From contig NZ_CP179930.1 of NCBI RefSeq assembly GCF_047495495.1, positions 1,984,001-2,048,000 on the forward strand: a stretch of DNA of 64,000 nt. The letters are read 5' to 3'. The notes under the pieces are model-generated. The model saw only the letters and a list, made by a program, of their open reading frames with translations, ran no database searches and had not been told where the DNA came from. The stretch's first letter is position 1, and every line of letters starts with the position of its first letter. Shown here piece by piece: positions 18,002 through 26,981 of this stretch. This DNA comes from Zymobacter sp047495495 (GTDB lineage: Bacteria; Pseudomonadota; Gammaproteobacteria; Pseudomonadales; Halomonadaceae). The position numbers and the translations under genes were made by a program.

Positions 18002-18832
18002 TCAGTCGACTTCGAATAAGGGGGCACTATCGCTGTCTGTGCGCTGCCATGCCAGTAGGCGCTGCATAGCCTCCGTCGGTGCTTGAAGGCGATGATGCAC
18101 GCGACTGGCAGCATAGCAGTCGTTGAAGGTATCGAAATAATCATCCAGTAGCTGGCTGGCGTTTACATCGCCGGCCATCTTCAACAGCTCCGCAGCCACT
18201 TCAGCCGTGCAGAGGTGGCTCTCCGATGCCGGCGTGCGCAGCTTGTAGCGCGTCAATCGATCGGTGTGCAAAGGTAATATCGGCAGCGAAGCCAGATAAG
18301 CGCTCTGGCGGAACATACGACGCGCCTGTCGCCAAGTACCATCTAGGATGATGAAGACAGGTATCTGCTCCCCTTCCACCGTCGGCTGCCGCACAATTCG
18401 GTCAGCATAGTCGGGCTGATCGTCGGGAAAGATTAGGAAGGGCCGATAGCGATCCGACGCCAACAGTGCCAGTAACTCGTCATCTGGCTCGGTGCGTGAC
18501 CATTGGAAGATGCGCGTACTCGGCAGCACGTCCTTGATCAGACGCCCGGTATTGGTGGGCTTGTAGGCTTCATGCGGGTGCATGATCAGCCAAACTTCGG
18601 CACGCGCCGTTGCCGTCACCTGATAAGGACACAGGCAGTTCAGACGTGGCAGCATGCAGGCGTCGCAGCGGTCAGCAAAGCTGCCGCGCGCACGAAAGAG
18701 TCTGCGTTCGATACCGTTTTCATCAATGAAGGTTGTAGCGTCGGAGCGATGCTTGCGACTCACGTCGATGTTTCCCTGAATGGCGCAATCGGATATTGGT
18801 TCGCCATTATGCAGGATGAAGCCCTCAAACAT
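18002..18832 (-). CDS. tapT: DTW-domain tRNA-uridine aminocarboxypropyltransferase (TapT family)
   Basis: 276 residues if the first ATG is used. A zinc-finger-like motif has Cys at 56, 59, 66 and 68 (RCDACMLPRLNCLC). PTNTGRLIKDVLP and FQWSRTEP follow, then the family motif as DGTWRQARRM at 164-173 (D-G-T-W instead of D-T-W proper, as in E. coli YfiP). The family transfers the aminocarboxypropyl group from S-adenosylmethionine to U47 in tRNA. The start is doubtful. A TATAAT lies only 8 bases upstream of the ATG, which would make the message leaderless. A GTG at 18763 has AGGGA at a usable distance and would give 253 residues. Confidence 0.87.
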   Translation of the reverse strand: MFEGFILHNGEPISDCAIQGNIDVSRKHRSDATTFIDENGIERRLFRARGSFADRCDACMLPRLNCLCPYQVTATARAEVWLIMHPHEAYKPTNTGRLIKDVLPSTRIFQWSRTEPDDELLALLASDRYRPFLIFPDDQPDYADRIVRQPTVEGEQIPVFIILDGTWRQARRMFRQSAYLASLPILPLHTDRLTRYKLRTPASESHLCTAEVAAELLKMAGDVNASQLLDDYFDTFNDCYAASRVHHRLQAPTEAMQRLLAWQRTDSDSAPLFEVD

Positions 18833-18840
18833 GAAGCCGC

Positions 18841-18888
18841 ATTATAAAAGGTGGGGTCTCTTCATGCGCGCAGCGTTATCGGTATAAT
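18841..18888. promoter_or_regulatory. Back-to-back -10 elements of divergent tapT / truC promoters
   Basis: A perfect TATAAT reads on the plus strand at 18883-18888, with TTCATG at 18861-18866 as a weak -35 (spacing 16). Another perfect TATAAT reads on the minus strand at 18846-18841. The plus-strand element places the truC message start near 18895, which favours truC starts at 18911 or 18920. Confidence 0.6.
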
Positions 18889-18919
18889 GCCGACTTTTCA
18901 CGTGGGCGAGATGCCATCC

Positions 18920-19696
18920 ATGTCTTCCGATTCTTCTTCTGTACCCATCCTTTATCAGGACGACGCGCTGGTCATCGTTTACAAGCCTGCGGGGGCGCTG
19001 GTGCATCGCAGCCCGCTGGCCGCGCATGCGACCCGCATTCTGATGACGGAACTGCGCGACCAGCTGGGCCAGTGGGTCTACCCGGTGCACCGCCTTGATC
19101 GCCCTACTGAAGGGGTGATGGTCTTCGCTCTATCGTCTGCGCACGCATCAACACTGTGCGAGGCGTTTGCTGAACATCGCGTGGAAAAGCGCTATCTAGC
19201 TATTGTGCGCGGCCATGCCCCAGAGACCTTGCGTATCGACCGCTCACTGCGAGAAGAAGACGGCAAGCGTCCGAAAGCGGAATGCCCCGCCATGCCCGCA
19301 CAGACAGATATCACGCGTTTGGCGACGGCCTCACTGGATGTTGCCATCGACCGCTATCCGACGTCGCGCTATTCACTCGTGGAGGCTAGACCGTTGACGG
19401 GGCGTCGCCATCAGATTCGCCGCCACCTCAGCGGCATCGGTCACCCCATCATCGGTGATGCCAAGCACGGCAAAGGCGTTCACAACCGCTATTTCAAGAA
19501 CACGTTCTTTGCCGAGTGGGAAGGCGATACTCGTCTGCTGCTGGCGTCCACGCATCTGTCTTTGCCTCACCCGGAAACAGGCAGGATGCTGACGGTATCG
19601 GCACCGCTTTCCAGCGACTTCGGCGCACTACTCGATCATCTGGGCTGGCAGGCCCATCAGCCCGTGACTCAAGTCACCATAGCGTCATCGCCTTAA
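18920..19696 (+). CDS. truC: tRNA pseudouridine(65) synthase TruC
   Basis: 258 residues from ATG 18920. This start is chosen because a TATAAT ends at 18888, GGGCGAG lies nine bases upstream, and the length then matches E. coli TruC (260). RluA-family pseudouridine synthase: VYKPAGALVHRS, catalytic D60 in VHRLDRPTEGV, KRYLAIVRG, and ARPLTGRRHQIRRHLSGIGHP, as in TruC. It isomerises U65 in tRNA. Upstream in-frame ATGs at 18887 and 18911 are less likely. Divergent from the tRNA-modifying tapT gene. Confidence 0.9.
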   Translation: MSSDSSSVPILYQDDALVIVYKPAGALVHRSPLAAHATRILMTELRDQLGQWVYPVHRLDRPTEGVMVFALSSAHASTLCEAFAEHRVEKRYLAIVRGHAPETLRIDRSLREEDGKRPKAECPAMPAQTDITRLATASLDVAIDRYPTSRYSLVEARPLTGRRHQIRRHLSGIGHPIIGDAKHGKGVHNRYFKNTFFAEWEGDTRLLLASTHLSLPHPETGRMLTVSAPLSSDFGALLDHLGWQAHQPVTQVTIASSP

Positions 19697-19749
19697 GGCT
19701 TCCCGCTTCGGCTTGCTCCGCCCCATTCTCAGTATTCAGGACAATGCTC

Positions 19750-20604
19750 ATGTCAGACCGCGATGCCATGACCTCGGCCACCGATGAACGGCCAGCGTAT
19801 ACCAGTGACGATGCCGACTTCCGCTTCGGCGGCATCCAGCGCCTCTACGGCCGCCAGAGCTTCGATGCGTTCACCCGTGCCCACGTCGTGGTTGTGGGCG
19901 TCGGCGGGGTCGGCAGCTGGACCGTAGAGGCGCTCGCCCGCAGCGGAGTCGGCACGCTAACGCTGATTGATCTCGATGATGCCTGCGTCTCCAACATCAA
20001 CCGCCAGCTTCATGCGCTAGATGGCACGATCGGACGCCCCAAGGTGCAGATCCTTGCCGAGCGAGCCCGCCTTATCAACCCGGGGATGCGCATCAACACC
20101 GTAGAAGGATTCGTCACACCCACCAATATCGACGAACGCATTCCTGCCGATGCCGATCACGTTGTCGATGCCATTGACAGCGTCATCGCCAAGACAGAGC
20201 TGATTGCATGGTGCAAGCGGCGCAAGATCGGCCTGACTGTCACGGGTGGCGCGGGAGGCCTCATCGACCCAACCCGCGTGGAGATTCGCGACCTGACCCG
20301 CACCGAGCATGACCCGTTGCTGGCCAAGGTGCGCGCCCGCCTGCGCCGCGAACATGGCTATAGCCGCAACATCAAGCGTCGCTTCGGTATCAGTTGCGTC
20401 TGCTCAACCGAACAACGCCGCTATCCCGACATGACCGGCGCGGTCTGCATGCAGAAGCCCGGCGCGGGTAATGCCACGCGGATGGACTGCGCGGCAGGTT
20501 ACGGCGCAGCCACCTTCCTGACCGGTACATTCGGCTTTGTTGCTGCGGCCCATGTCATGGAATGCCTCGAACGGCGTGCGCAGCGCTCGAACGCGCCAGA
20601 ATGA
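19750..20604 (+). CDS. tcdA: tRNA threonylcarbamoyladenosine dehydratase TcdA (CsdL)
   Basis: 284 residues from ATG 19750, with AGGA eight bases upstream. The open frame runs much further up but overlaps truC. ThiF/E1-like fold: FRFGGIQRLYGRQ, nucleotide-binding GVGGVGSW at 50-57, then IDLDDACVSNINRQ, VVDAIDSVIAKTELI and a C-terminal GAATFLTGTFGFVAA membrane-like helix. It dehydrates and cyclises t6A at position 37 of ANN-decoding tRNAs to ct6A. It is 53 bp downstream of truC on the same strand, so these two tRNA-modification genes may be co-transcribed. Confidence 0.92.
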   Translation: MSDRDAMTSATDERPAYTSDDADFRFGGIQRLYGRQSFDAFTRAHVVVVGVGGVGSWTVEALARSGVGTLTLIDLDDACVSNINRQLHALDGTIGRPKVQILAERARLINPGMRINTVEGFVTPTNIDERIPADADHVVDAIDSVIAKTELIAWCKRRKIGLTVTGGAGGLIDPTRVEIRDLTRTEHDPLLAKVRARLRREHGYSRNIKRRFGISCVCSTEQRRYPDMTGAVCMQKPGAGNATRMDCAAGYGAATFLTGTFGFVAAAHVMECLERRAQRSNAPE

Positions 20605-20697
20605 TGCCGTGCGTGACGCGCGGCCGTGACGACTATCGGCAGCGGTATCACCGATAGCTGTCGGCAAAAACCGGTACGCGCAAAACCAGCAAGCGAA

Positions 20698-20737
20698 AAA
20701 AAGAAGGCCCGCGTCGGTGATCGACACGGGCCTTCTT
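20698..20737. terminator. Terminator between convergent tcdA and lptG
   Basis: AAGAAGGCCCG (20701-20711) pairs with CGGGCCTTCTT (20727-20737), extended by inner pairing of CGTCGGTGATCGACACG. On the minus strand it is followed by TTTTTTTCGC, a strong terminator for lptFG. The plus-strand tail is poor. Confidence 0.85.
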
Positions 20738-20899
20738 CCATCCAGTACCTATTAAGCACAGCGGTGGGCGCTGTTCATACAGTGAGTGTCAAGCAGCGCG
20801 CCACTGCGCGCAATCCTTCTCGAAAGCGCCATCGTTCAAAGCGCTGACTTCAACAAACATCTTGATGAACATGCACACCAAAGCAACGCCCTGTGCCCG

Positions 20900-21964
20900 C
20901 TAACCGCGCTTACGCAGCAGCATGATACCGAGCAGCCAGCAGGCAATGATCGGCGCCAGTACGGCCCATAGCGGCGAAAAGTGGAACAGTACGGACGACG
21001 GTGCCAGCAGGTCCTGGGTATATTTGAAGATCAGCCCCGCTACAATGCCGTAGAAGATGCGCGTACCGGCCGCGACCGTCCGTAGCGGCCCGAATACGAA
21101 TGATGCCGCTACCAGCAGCAAGCCGGCCAACGCCAGCGGCTGCAGTGCCTTCTGCCAGAAGTTCAGCCATGCCGAATGGCTGTCGGTACCTTGATCGTCC
21201 ATATAGCGACCATAGCGCCACAGATCACCGATCGACTGGGTTTCGGGGTCCATCAGCACCAGGGTAAGAAACTCTGGCGAGAAGGCCGTATCCCAGCGAG
21301 CGCTGTCTGCGCTGTTCGTTTGCACCTGTTGCTCACTCAGATGCGTTTCCTTGACGGCATGCAATGTCCACTGCTGCTGTGCGGCATCCCAGCTGGCCGA
21401 GTCCGCATGCGTCACGGAAGTTAACGTGTGGCCATTGAAGACGAAGCGCGTGACGTCCAATACCGTATTGTCGGAGCGAATCGTGCCGAAGCGGTAGATA
21501 TCGCCGCCTTCGGTCTGCCAGCCGCCGCTCTGTGACATAGCCCCAATGCCTTTGAGTCGCTCAAGGCGATAGGCGGTAGCGCTCTGCTCCGAGAGAGGCA
21601 CCACCCATTCACCGATCGCCATCGTGATGCCAATCACCAGTAGCAGCGGTTTCATCGCACCCCATACGATGCGTGTCAGCGATCGGCCCGCAGCACGGAT
21701 CGCCGTCAGCTCATTGCTGGACGCCATGCCACCTAGCCCCAGCAGCCCCCCCAGCAGAACGCCAACGGGGATGTAGCCATAGAAGCGCCACGGCAGACGC
21801 ATCGCCTGATAGGCCAGCATCTGCAACGGGCCGTAATCCTTGCTGGCATCCCCCAGTTCGTTAATGAAACTGAGCAGGAAATCCAGCGACAGCAGCGTGA
21901 CCTGTACGATCAACATCGCCCACAGCACATTGCGGGCGATATAGCGGTCAAAACGGTCAAACAT
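20900..21964 (-). CDS. lptG: LPS export ABC transporter permease LptG
   Basis: 354 residues with three N-terminal membrane segments, a large periplasmic beta-jellyroll domain (about residues 125-270) and three C-terminal segments, the YjgP/YjgQ family plan. It starts MFDRFDRYIARNVLWAML, typical of LptG. With LptF and LptB it extracts lipopolysaccharide from the inner membrane. Its start overlaps the lptF stop by one base (TGATG), showing translational coupling. The length is near E. coli LptG (360). Confidence 0.94.
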   Translation of the reverse strand: MFDRFDRYIARNVLWAMLIVQVTLLSLDFLLSFINELGDASKDYGPLQMLAYQAMRLPWRFYGYIPVGVLLGGLLGLGGMASSNELTAIRAAGRSLTRIVWGAMKPLLLVIGITMAIGEWVVPLSEQSATAYRLERLKGIGAMSQSGGWQTEGGDIYRFGTIRSDNTVLDVTRFVFNGHTLTSVTHADSASWDAAQQQWTLHAVKETHLSEQQVQTNSADSARWDTAFSPEFLTLVLMDPETQSIGDLWRYGRYMDDQGTDSHSAWLNFWQKALQPLALAGLLLVAASFVFGPLRTVAAGTRIFYGIVAGLIFKYTQDLLAPSSVLFHFSPLWAVLAPIIACWLLGIMLLRKRG

Positions 21965-23040
21965 CAGCGGGCTCCCTTATGACCGAACGTACGTTTCACC
22001 AGCCAGATACCCAAGATCAAAAATCCCAAGTGAATAGGCCACATGCCAACATCGGCAGGCCAACGGCTGTTGCCGATCAGGCTCTTGGCCGTCAGCAGCA
22101 AGCTGAGATAAGCAATGTGCAGGATGATCGCGGGCAGAATACGACCGAAGCGACCATGGCGCGGATCCACCTTCGACAGCGACATCGCCAGCAGGGTCAG
22201 TATCGGCACCATGATCGCCAGCGACCAGCGCCACTGCAGCTCTGCACGCATCTTACGGTCATGACTGCCCCACAGCTGAGCGGAAGGCATCGCATCCATT
22301 TCGCTCACTTCCAGCGCTTGTAGGTTGTCCTCAATCTTCGTCGAGTAGCTGGCGAAGGTCAGGCGTTCGGCATCCATACGCCCTGCTTCAACGCTATAGC
22401 GCTCGCCACTGTCCAATACCAAGTAGCGCACGCCCGTCTTCTCATCGCGCACCTGATAGGCGTGATCGGCCTTGATGACCACCTCGGCCGGTGCACCCTT
22501 GGTACGCTGCGGCTCGGACACGAAAATATCATTGAGCTGGCTGTTGCCGTGGCTCATGCTGGCGGCATATACCGTGCGCCCCCCCACGTTCTGGAAGCGA
22601 CCAGCGGACAGTATGCTGAAATCAGCGTGCTGCTGCTGTTCGAACAGGGCTTCAGAAATCTGCTGCTTGCCGAGCGGTCCCAGCCACAGGCTGCACAGCG
22701 CGACGATAACGGCCACAACGGCACCGGGCCACAGCGATACGCGCAGCACCTTCATCGGACTAACGCCGCAGGCCCGCAGCACGGTCATCTCACTGTTCAT
22801 ATACAACTGACCGTAGGCCAGCAGAATGCCCAGGAAAAACGCCAGCGGCAGTATCAGCTCTAGAAAGCCTGGCATCTGGTACATCACCAGACGACCGACC
22901 AACCCCAGCGGCAGCTCGCCCGACGCGGCGGCTGACATATAACGAATGATGCGACTGCCCATAATGACCAATAGCAGTACCACCGCTACGGCCAGCATCG
23001 TCAGTACGATCTCGCGGATAAGATAACGAAAGACAACCAC
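21964..23040 (-). CDS. lptF: LPS export ABC transporter permease LptF
   Basis: 358 residues from GTG 23040, where homologues begin (VVVFRYLIREIVLTMLA). AGGGAG lies ten bases upstream. Same topology as LptG. ELILPLAFFLGILLAYGQLY and the MTVLRACGVSPMKVL coupling region are typical. It is the first gene of lptF-lptG, divergent from pepA as in many gammaproteobacteria. Here about 1.4 kb, with a miniature element and a barstar-like gene, separates it from pepA. Confidence 0.93.
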   Translation of the reverse strand: MVVFRYLIREIVLTMLAVAVVLLLVIMGSRIIRYMSAAASGELPLGLVGRLVMYQMPGFLELILPLAFFLGILLAYGQLYMNSEMTVLRACGVSPMKVLRVSLWPGAVVAVIVALCSLWLGPLGKQQISEALFEQQQHADFSILSAGRFQNVGGRTVYAASMSHGNSQLNDIFVSEPQRTKGAPAEVVIKADHAYQVRDEKTGVRYLVLDSGERYSVEAGRMDAERLTFASYSTKIEDNLQALEVSEMDAMPSAQLWGSHDRKMRAELQWRWSLAIMVPILTLLAMSLSKVDPRHGRFGRILPAIILHIAYLSLLLTAKSLIGNSRWPADVGMWPIHLGFLILGIWLVKRTFGHKGAR

Positions 23041-23647
23041 GCGCTCGTTTCTCCCTAATCCCCACTGTCTGCCCGGACTCCTGAGCAAGACCCGTTTTCA
23101 TCAGTGCGGAACATGTTCATAAAACCGGCCGCTCGCATCCCTTATCGAACAGGAAATGCGCGTATCGACACCGACATTGACGTCTTTCACCCTAGACGCA
23201 GTACGTGCCTTTCAGCAACAAACGGCTAAATTCATTGAATTTGACGGCACTTCAACACTCGCTGAATCACCATGTCATCGCGGTGCGCGAAGCATGGTAC
23301 TGGAATGCCGCACACGTTGCGATGCTGGCAGCATCAAGCACGGCAACCCGCCATCGTAACAGATGCACGCAGGAATGCCCCTAACGAGGAAGAGCGATAT
23401 ACCATTGAAAGCAGTCACGCAGCGCATACAGAAGGCCGCTCATTCGCCGCCGCTACGGATACCCTATGTGACTGCGGCATTAGCATTTGGTTTAGAAAGG
23501 ATAAGGCAATATTGCACGCCGTGCCTCGCCGGTGCAGGCCCGCACATGTTGATGTCAGATTCTGTGCCATATGAGTAAGGTCATCATATGCTCCTCGCCC
23601 TCTTGCTCATCACCTTTTTATCACCGTATCCAAGGCGCTTTTTCTTA
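23041..23647. other. Non-coding region upstream of lptF
   Basis: About 600 bp with only weak, overlapping frames. A 24-codon hydrophobic frame at 23588-23662, with AAGG upstream, runs into MITE copy B and is probably not a gene. Promoter elements for lptF must lie near 23050-23200, but none is clear by eye. Confidence 0.45.
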
Positions 23648-23766
23648 GAGAGTGTTTCATAACCTGAGTGATTGCTTTTGCCCGTTCTAAAATAGACGTT
23701 TTCTACCGCAATTTATGGTTTGAAGCCCCTTCAATGACAGGGGTATCGGAGGTATGAAACATGCTC
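23648..23766. mobile_element. MITE copy B (119 bp), non-coding miniature element
   Basis: 119 bp with terminal inverted repeats TGTTTCATAACCT (23653-23665) and AGGTATGAAACA (23750-23761). The extreme ends GAG...CTC also match. It is flanked by TTA on both sides (23645-23647 and 23767-23769), a 3-bp TNA duplication. Its ends pair better than those of copy A, so it is probably the younger insertion. The interior shares TTTCTACCGCAATTT and CCCTTCAATG with copy A and has no open frame of note. It ends 18 bases from the barstar-like gene. Confidence 0.8.
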
Positions 23767-23784
23767 TTATTACTTACCCCAGTA

Positions 23785-24078
23785 TTACTCCAGCGAAAAC
23801 GTAAAACGCTCGCCCTCTGGGCAGAAGCGTTCATCATCCCTCTTGATCTGCTCCATTAAAGCAACCAGCCGGTCGAAATCACGCCCCAGTACGTTTTTTG
23901 AAACAGCATGGTCCTTCCAAACGATATGAATGGGGCGTTCTAGGTCGTACCCTAGGCGATCAAGAAAAGCGTGGTAGTTGTAGCCATAACCCACGCCAAA
24001 ATCTATCTGGCTAGCCACTTGCACATAAACGTCCTTCTCTTTTTCGATGGTCTTGCCTTCGATGATAGCCACGCTCAT
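23785..24078 (-). CDS. Barstar family (ribonuclease inhibitor-like) protein
   Basis: 97 residues from ATG 24078, with AAGGGAG five bases upstream; an upstream in-frame ATG at 24102 is possible. Barstar-fold features: a short first strand VAIIEGKTI, then FGVGYGYNYHAFLDRLGYDL (compare YYGENLDALWDCL in barstar), RPIHIVWKDHAVSKNVLG, a helix FDRLVALMEQIKRDD and a last strand FTFSLE. Barstar blocks barnase-type secreted RNases by a one-to-one complex. No RNase or toxin gene is visible nearby, so it may be an orphan immunity gene. Assignment rests on my own motif recognition. Confidence 0.78.
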   Translation of the reverse strand: MSVAIIEGKTIEKEKDVYVQVASQIDFGVGYGYNYHAFLDRLGYDLERPIHIVWKDHAVSKNVLGRDFDRLVALMEQIKRDDERFCPEGERFTFSLE

Positions 24079-24504
24079 GTCATCTCCCTTTTCTTCCTTC
24101 ATTATTAATGATTAGCGTGCCATTTACGCACTCTTGCATGGCGGTATATCACGATACGTCGTCGTAACCGACAGCACCTTTACGCCATACAACAGCGGGT
24201 ATGTTCGTGCCAATGCCCGCACCGCTTACTCATCGGTGTCGCGTACCGTTCACTTCGCTTCACGATGTGGCGATCAAGCGCATCCGATACAGCCATATGC
24301 CACGCGTTCATTAGCCGTTTATCTCGGGGTGCCGCACGCGTTGGATAAATGCTAAGGTTTATTCAATGACAATCGTCCCCATCTAAGATCCTAACGGCCG
24401 CTGAGAGCACCGTCACTGCGCCGAGTCTGCGTCATTGGCGCACCACCCTAGAGTCACTGTCTCGGGCCACTCTCGTCACCCTCTACGATTCATCGGAGCT
24501 TTCT
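24079..24504. other. Divergent intergenic region, barstar-like gene / pepA
   Basis: No gene seen in about 425 bp. It should contain the pepA promoter, but no strong -10/-35 pair is evident. A TCGGAGCTTTC ribosome site precedes pepA. Confidence 0.4.
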
Positions 24505-25977
24505 ATGCTTTTCACCACGGTTACCGCTCTTGATCAGTCAGCGCTGGACTGCTTGATCCTGCCCGTTTTTGATACCGATACACCGTCTTCTCTCGCACAG
24601 GAACTCGACAGTGCTACTGATGGCCGTCTGCTGGCGCCTATCGCGCGGGGCGATTTCAAAGCCAAGCCGGGCAAGACCCTGCTGCGCAGCGATCTGTCCG
24701 GTCTGTCGCTAACTCACGTACTGCTGGTAGGCGCAGGCAAACCGGACGCGTTTTCAATGGACGCCCTGCAGAAGCTGCTAAGCGCCGCTTTTGCTGCCGT
24801 GTCCGAACTGTCGGCAAAACGTGTTGGGATCGCCAGTGAAGGGCTAACCAATGCCAAACTGGATACCGAAAGCGTTGCTCGTGCCGTAGCGGAACATGCG
24901 CTGCGCGCGACCTATCGCTTCACTGCCTGCAAGACGGGCGATCAACCCAAGGTCGCGCTCGAGTCCGTAGCCTTGATCGCTAGCGCGGATGCCAAGGCCG
25001 CTGCCGAACACGGGCTGTCCGTGGGTAATGCGTACGGCGAAGGCATCAACTTCGCCCGCGAACTGGCCAACCTGCCGGGCAACATCTGCACGCCCGCCTA
25101 TCTTGCCGACCAAGCACAGTCGCTGGCCGCCGATAGCGCGCTGACCACCACCGTTCTGGGTGAAGAGCAACTGCGCGAACTGGGCGCTGGCGCGCTACTG
25201 GCCGTGGGTCAGGGTAGCGAGCAGGAATCGCGCCTGATCGTGATGGAATACCGCGGCGGTGCCGAAAGCGACGCACCGCACGTACTGGTCGGCAAAGGCA
25301 TCACCTTCGATACGGGTGGCATCTCACTCAAACCGGGTGCCGACATGGACGAGATGCGCTACGACATGGGCGGTGCGGCCAGCGTACTGGGAACATTCAA
25401 GGCTCTGTTGGCACTAAAACCGCGCATCAATGTGGTGGGTATCATCGCAACGGCTGAAAATATGCCGGACGGCAAGGCCCTTAAACCGGGCGATATCATC
25501 ACCACGCTCAATGGCATGACCGTCGAGGTGCTGAACACCGATGCGGAAGGCCGCTTGGTGCTGTGCGATGCGCTTGCCTATGCCGAACGCTTTGCGCCCG
25601 CCAGTGTTGTCGACATTGCCACGCTGACGGGCGCCTGCATCATTGCGCTGGGCGACCACGCTTCCGGTCTGTACGCCAACGATGACGCACTGGCCCAGTC
25701 GCTGCGCAATGCAGCCGACGCCAGCTGGGATCGCGTCTGGCAGATGCCGCTGTGGGACGACTATCAGTCTCAGTTGGACTCTAACTTCGCCGACATCGCC
25801 AATATCGGCGGCCGTAAGGGCGGCTCCATCACAGCAGCCTGCTTCCTGTCTCGCTTTGCCAAATATCCGTGGGCGCATTTGGATGTCGCGGGCACGGCTT
25901 GGCACGGCAAGCAAGGGGCAACGGGACGTCCGGTCGGCCTGCTGACCCGCTATCTGCTGCAACAGGCCAACGCCTGA
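24505..25977 (+). CDS. pepA: Leucyl aminopeptidase (cytosol aminopeptidase)
   Basis: 490 residues, M17 metallopeptidase. The N-terminal macro-like domain covers about residues 1-160; the catalytic domain follows. Two-metal and catalytic motifs: VGKGITFDTGGISLKPG, MRYDMGGAASVLG and the family signature NTDAEGRLVLCDAL. LTGACIIALGDHASGLY and the terminal GATGRPVGLLTRYLL are typical. It removes N-terminal residues from peptides, and E. coli PepA also binds DNA. It heads the pepA-holC-valS block. In this genome two SDR genes intervene before holC. Confidence 0.95.
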   Translation: MLFTTVTALDQSALDCLILPVFDTDTPSSLAQELDSATDGRLLAPIARGDFKAKPGKTLLRSDLSGLSLTHVLLVGAGKPDAFSMDALQKLLSAAFAAVSELSAKRVGIASEGLTNAKLDTESVARAVAEHALRATYRFTACKTGDQPKVALESVALIASADAKAAAEHGLSVGNAYGEGINFARELANLPGNICTPAYLADQAQSLAADSALTTTVLGEEQLRELGAGALLAVGQGSEQESRLIVMEYRGGAESDAPHVLVGKGITFDTGGISLKPGADMDEMRYDMGGAASVLGTFKALLALKPRINVVGIIATAENMPDGKALKPGDIITTLNGMTVEVLNTDAEGRLVLCDALAYAERFAPASVVDIATLTGACIIALGDHASGLYANDDALAQSLRNAADASWDRVWQMPLWDDYQSQLDSNFADIANIGGRKGGSITAACFLSRFAKYPWAHLDVAGTAWHGKQGATGRPVGLLTRYLLQQANA

Positions 25978-26075
25978 GCGACCTGAGCCTACCCGGATGT
26001 CAGGGTAGGTCTCTATTTCATTGACGAGCGCTGTTCGGCTCCGGCTGAACAGCGTGCATTTCAGGAGAAACCGAC

Positions 26076-26861
26076 ATGGCGGTCGTTCTCGACAACGAAC
26101 CCGCAGCGCCACGTGACACTCCCGTGTTGCTCGTGACCGGCGGTGGACGCGGTATCGGTGCCGCTACGGCACGACTGGCCGCTCAACGTGGCTACCGCGT
26201 CGTGTTCAGCTATCGTCAGGATGAAGTTTCTGCGCAGCGTGTGCTGGAAGACATTCAGCGCGACGGCGGCGATGCCATCGCCGTGCAGGCCGATATGGCC
26301 GACGAGCAGCAGATCATCGCCCTGTTCGACGCCGCGATGGCGCAGTACGAACGGCTGGACGTGCTGATCAACAATGCGGGTATTGTGGACACCGCCATGC
26401 CGCTGCGCGAGATGAGCGCGCAACGTATTCAGCGCATGATGACCATCAATGTGGTGGGCGTCATGCTGTGCTGCCGAGAAGCAGTCAAACGAATGTCGAC
26501 CCGCAGTGGCGGGCACGGTGGCGCCATCGTCAATGTCGGTTCCGCCGCCGCACACCGTGGCAGCCCGAACGAATACGTCGACTACGCCGCCTCTAAGGGG
26601 GCTATCGACAGTCTGACGGAAGGATTATCCAAGGAATTGGCCGCCGACGGCATCCGCGTCAATACCGTACGCCCCGGCGTCATCGACACACTGATTCATG
26701 TAGAAGGTGGACGCCCCGACAAGGCACGCCAGGCGGAAGGACGCATTCCTATGGGACGCGCAGGACAGCCTGAGGAAATCGCCCATGCGCTGCTGTGGCT
26801 GGCTTCAAGCGAAGCCTCGTTCACTACCGGCGCAATACTGGACGTAGACGGCGGCGTTTGA
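26076..26861 (+). CDS. SDR family oxidoreductase (first of a tandem pair)
   Basis: 261 residues, classical short-chain dehydrogenase. The cofactor motif TGGGRGIG is at 21-28, NNAG at 99-102, and the catalytic S156, Y170 and K174 are in GSAAAH and YVDYAASKGA. An acidic residue does not end beta-2 (FSYRQDE), which suggests NADP(H) preference. The protein resembles glucose/ribitol-type dehydrogenases, but the substrate is unknown. AGGAG lies ten bases upstream. The next gene is a paralogue with nearly the same mid-region (IVNVGS, VDYAASKGAIDSLTEGLSKE). Confidence 0.9.
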   Translation: MAVVLDNEPAAPRDTPVLLVTGGGRGIGAATARLAAQRGYRVVFSYRQDEVSAQRVLEDIQRDGGDAIAVQADMADEQQIIALFDAAMAQYERLDVLINNAGIVDTAMPLREMSAQRIQRMMTINVVGVMLCCREAVKRMSTRSGGHGGAIVNVGSAAAHRGSPNEYVDYAASKGAIDSLTEGLSKELAADGIRVNTVRPGVIDTLIHVEGGRPDKARQAEGRIPMGRAGQPEEIAHALLWLASSEASFTTGAILDVDGGV

Positions 26862-26981
26862 GCCGCCTGCCAAACAGTTCATACGGGCATGTTTCATCAC
26901 TGCGATTGCCCGCAGCGGCGGTGCTTGCCGTTCCTCCATCCTTACCACGCACGAATTCCTACTATAAAACAGGAGCCAGAG

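Noticed and set aside
23588..23662. 24-codon hydrophobic frame (MLLALLLITFLSPYP) with AAGG upstream of the ATG
   Set aside because: Its last codons come from MITE copy B; too short to support as a gene without evidence of translation.
26881..26915. ATGTTTCATCACTG near the second SDR gene as a third MITE end
   Set aside because: Only the first few bases match the MITE terminus; no interior sequence and no second end are present.
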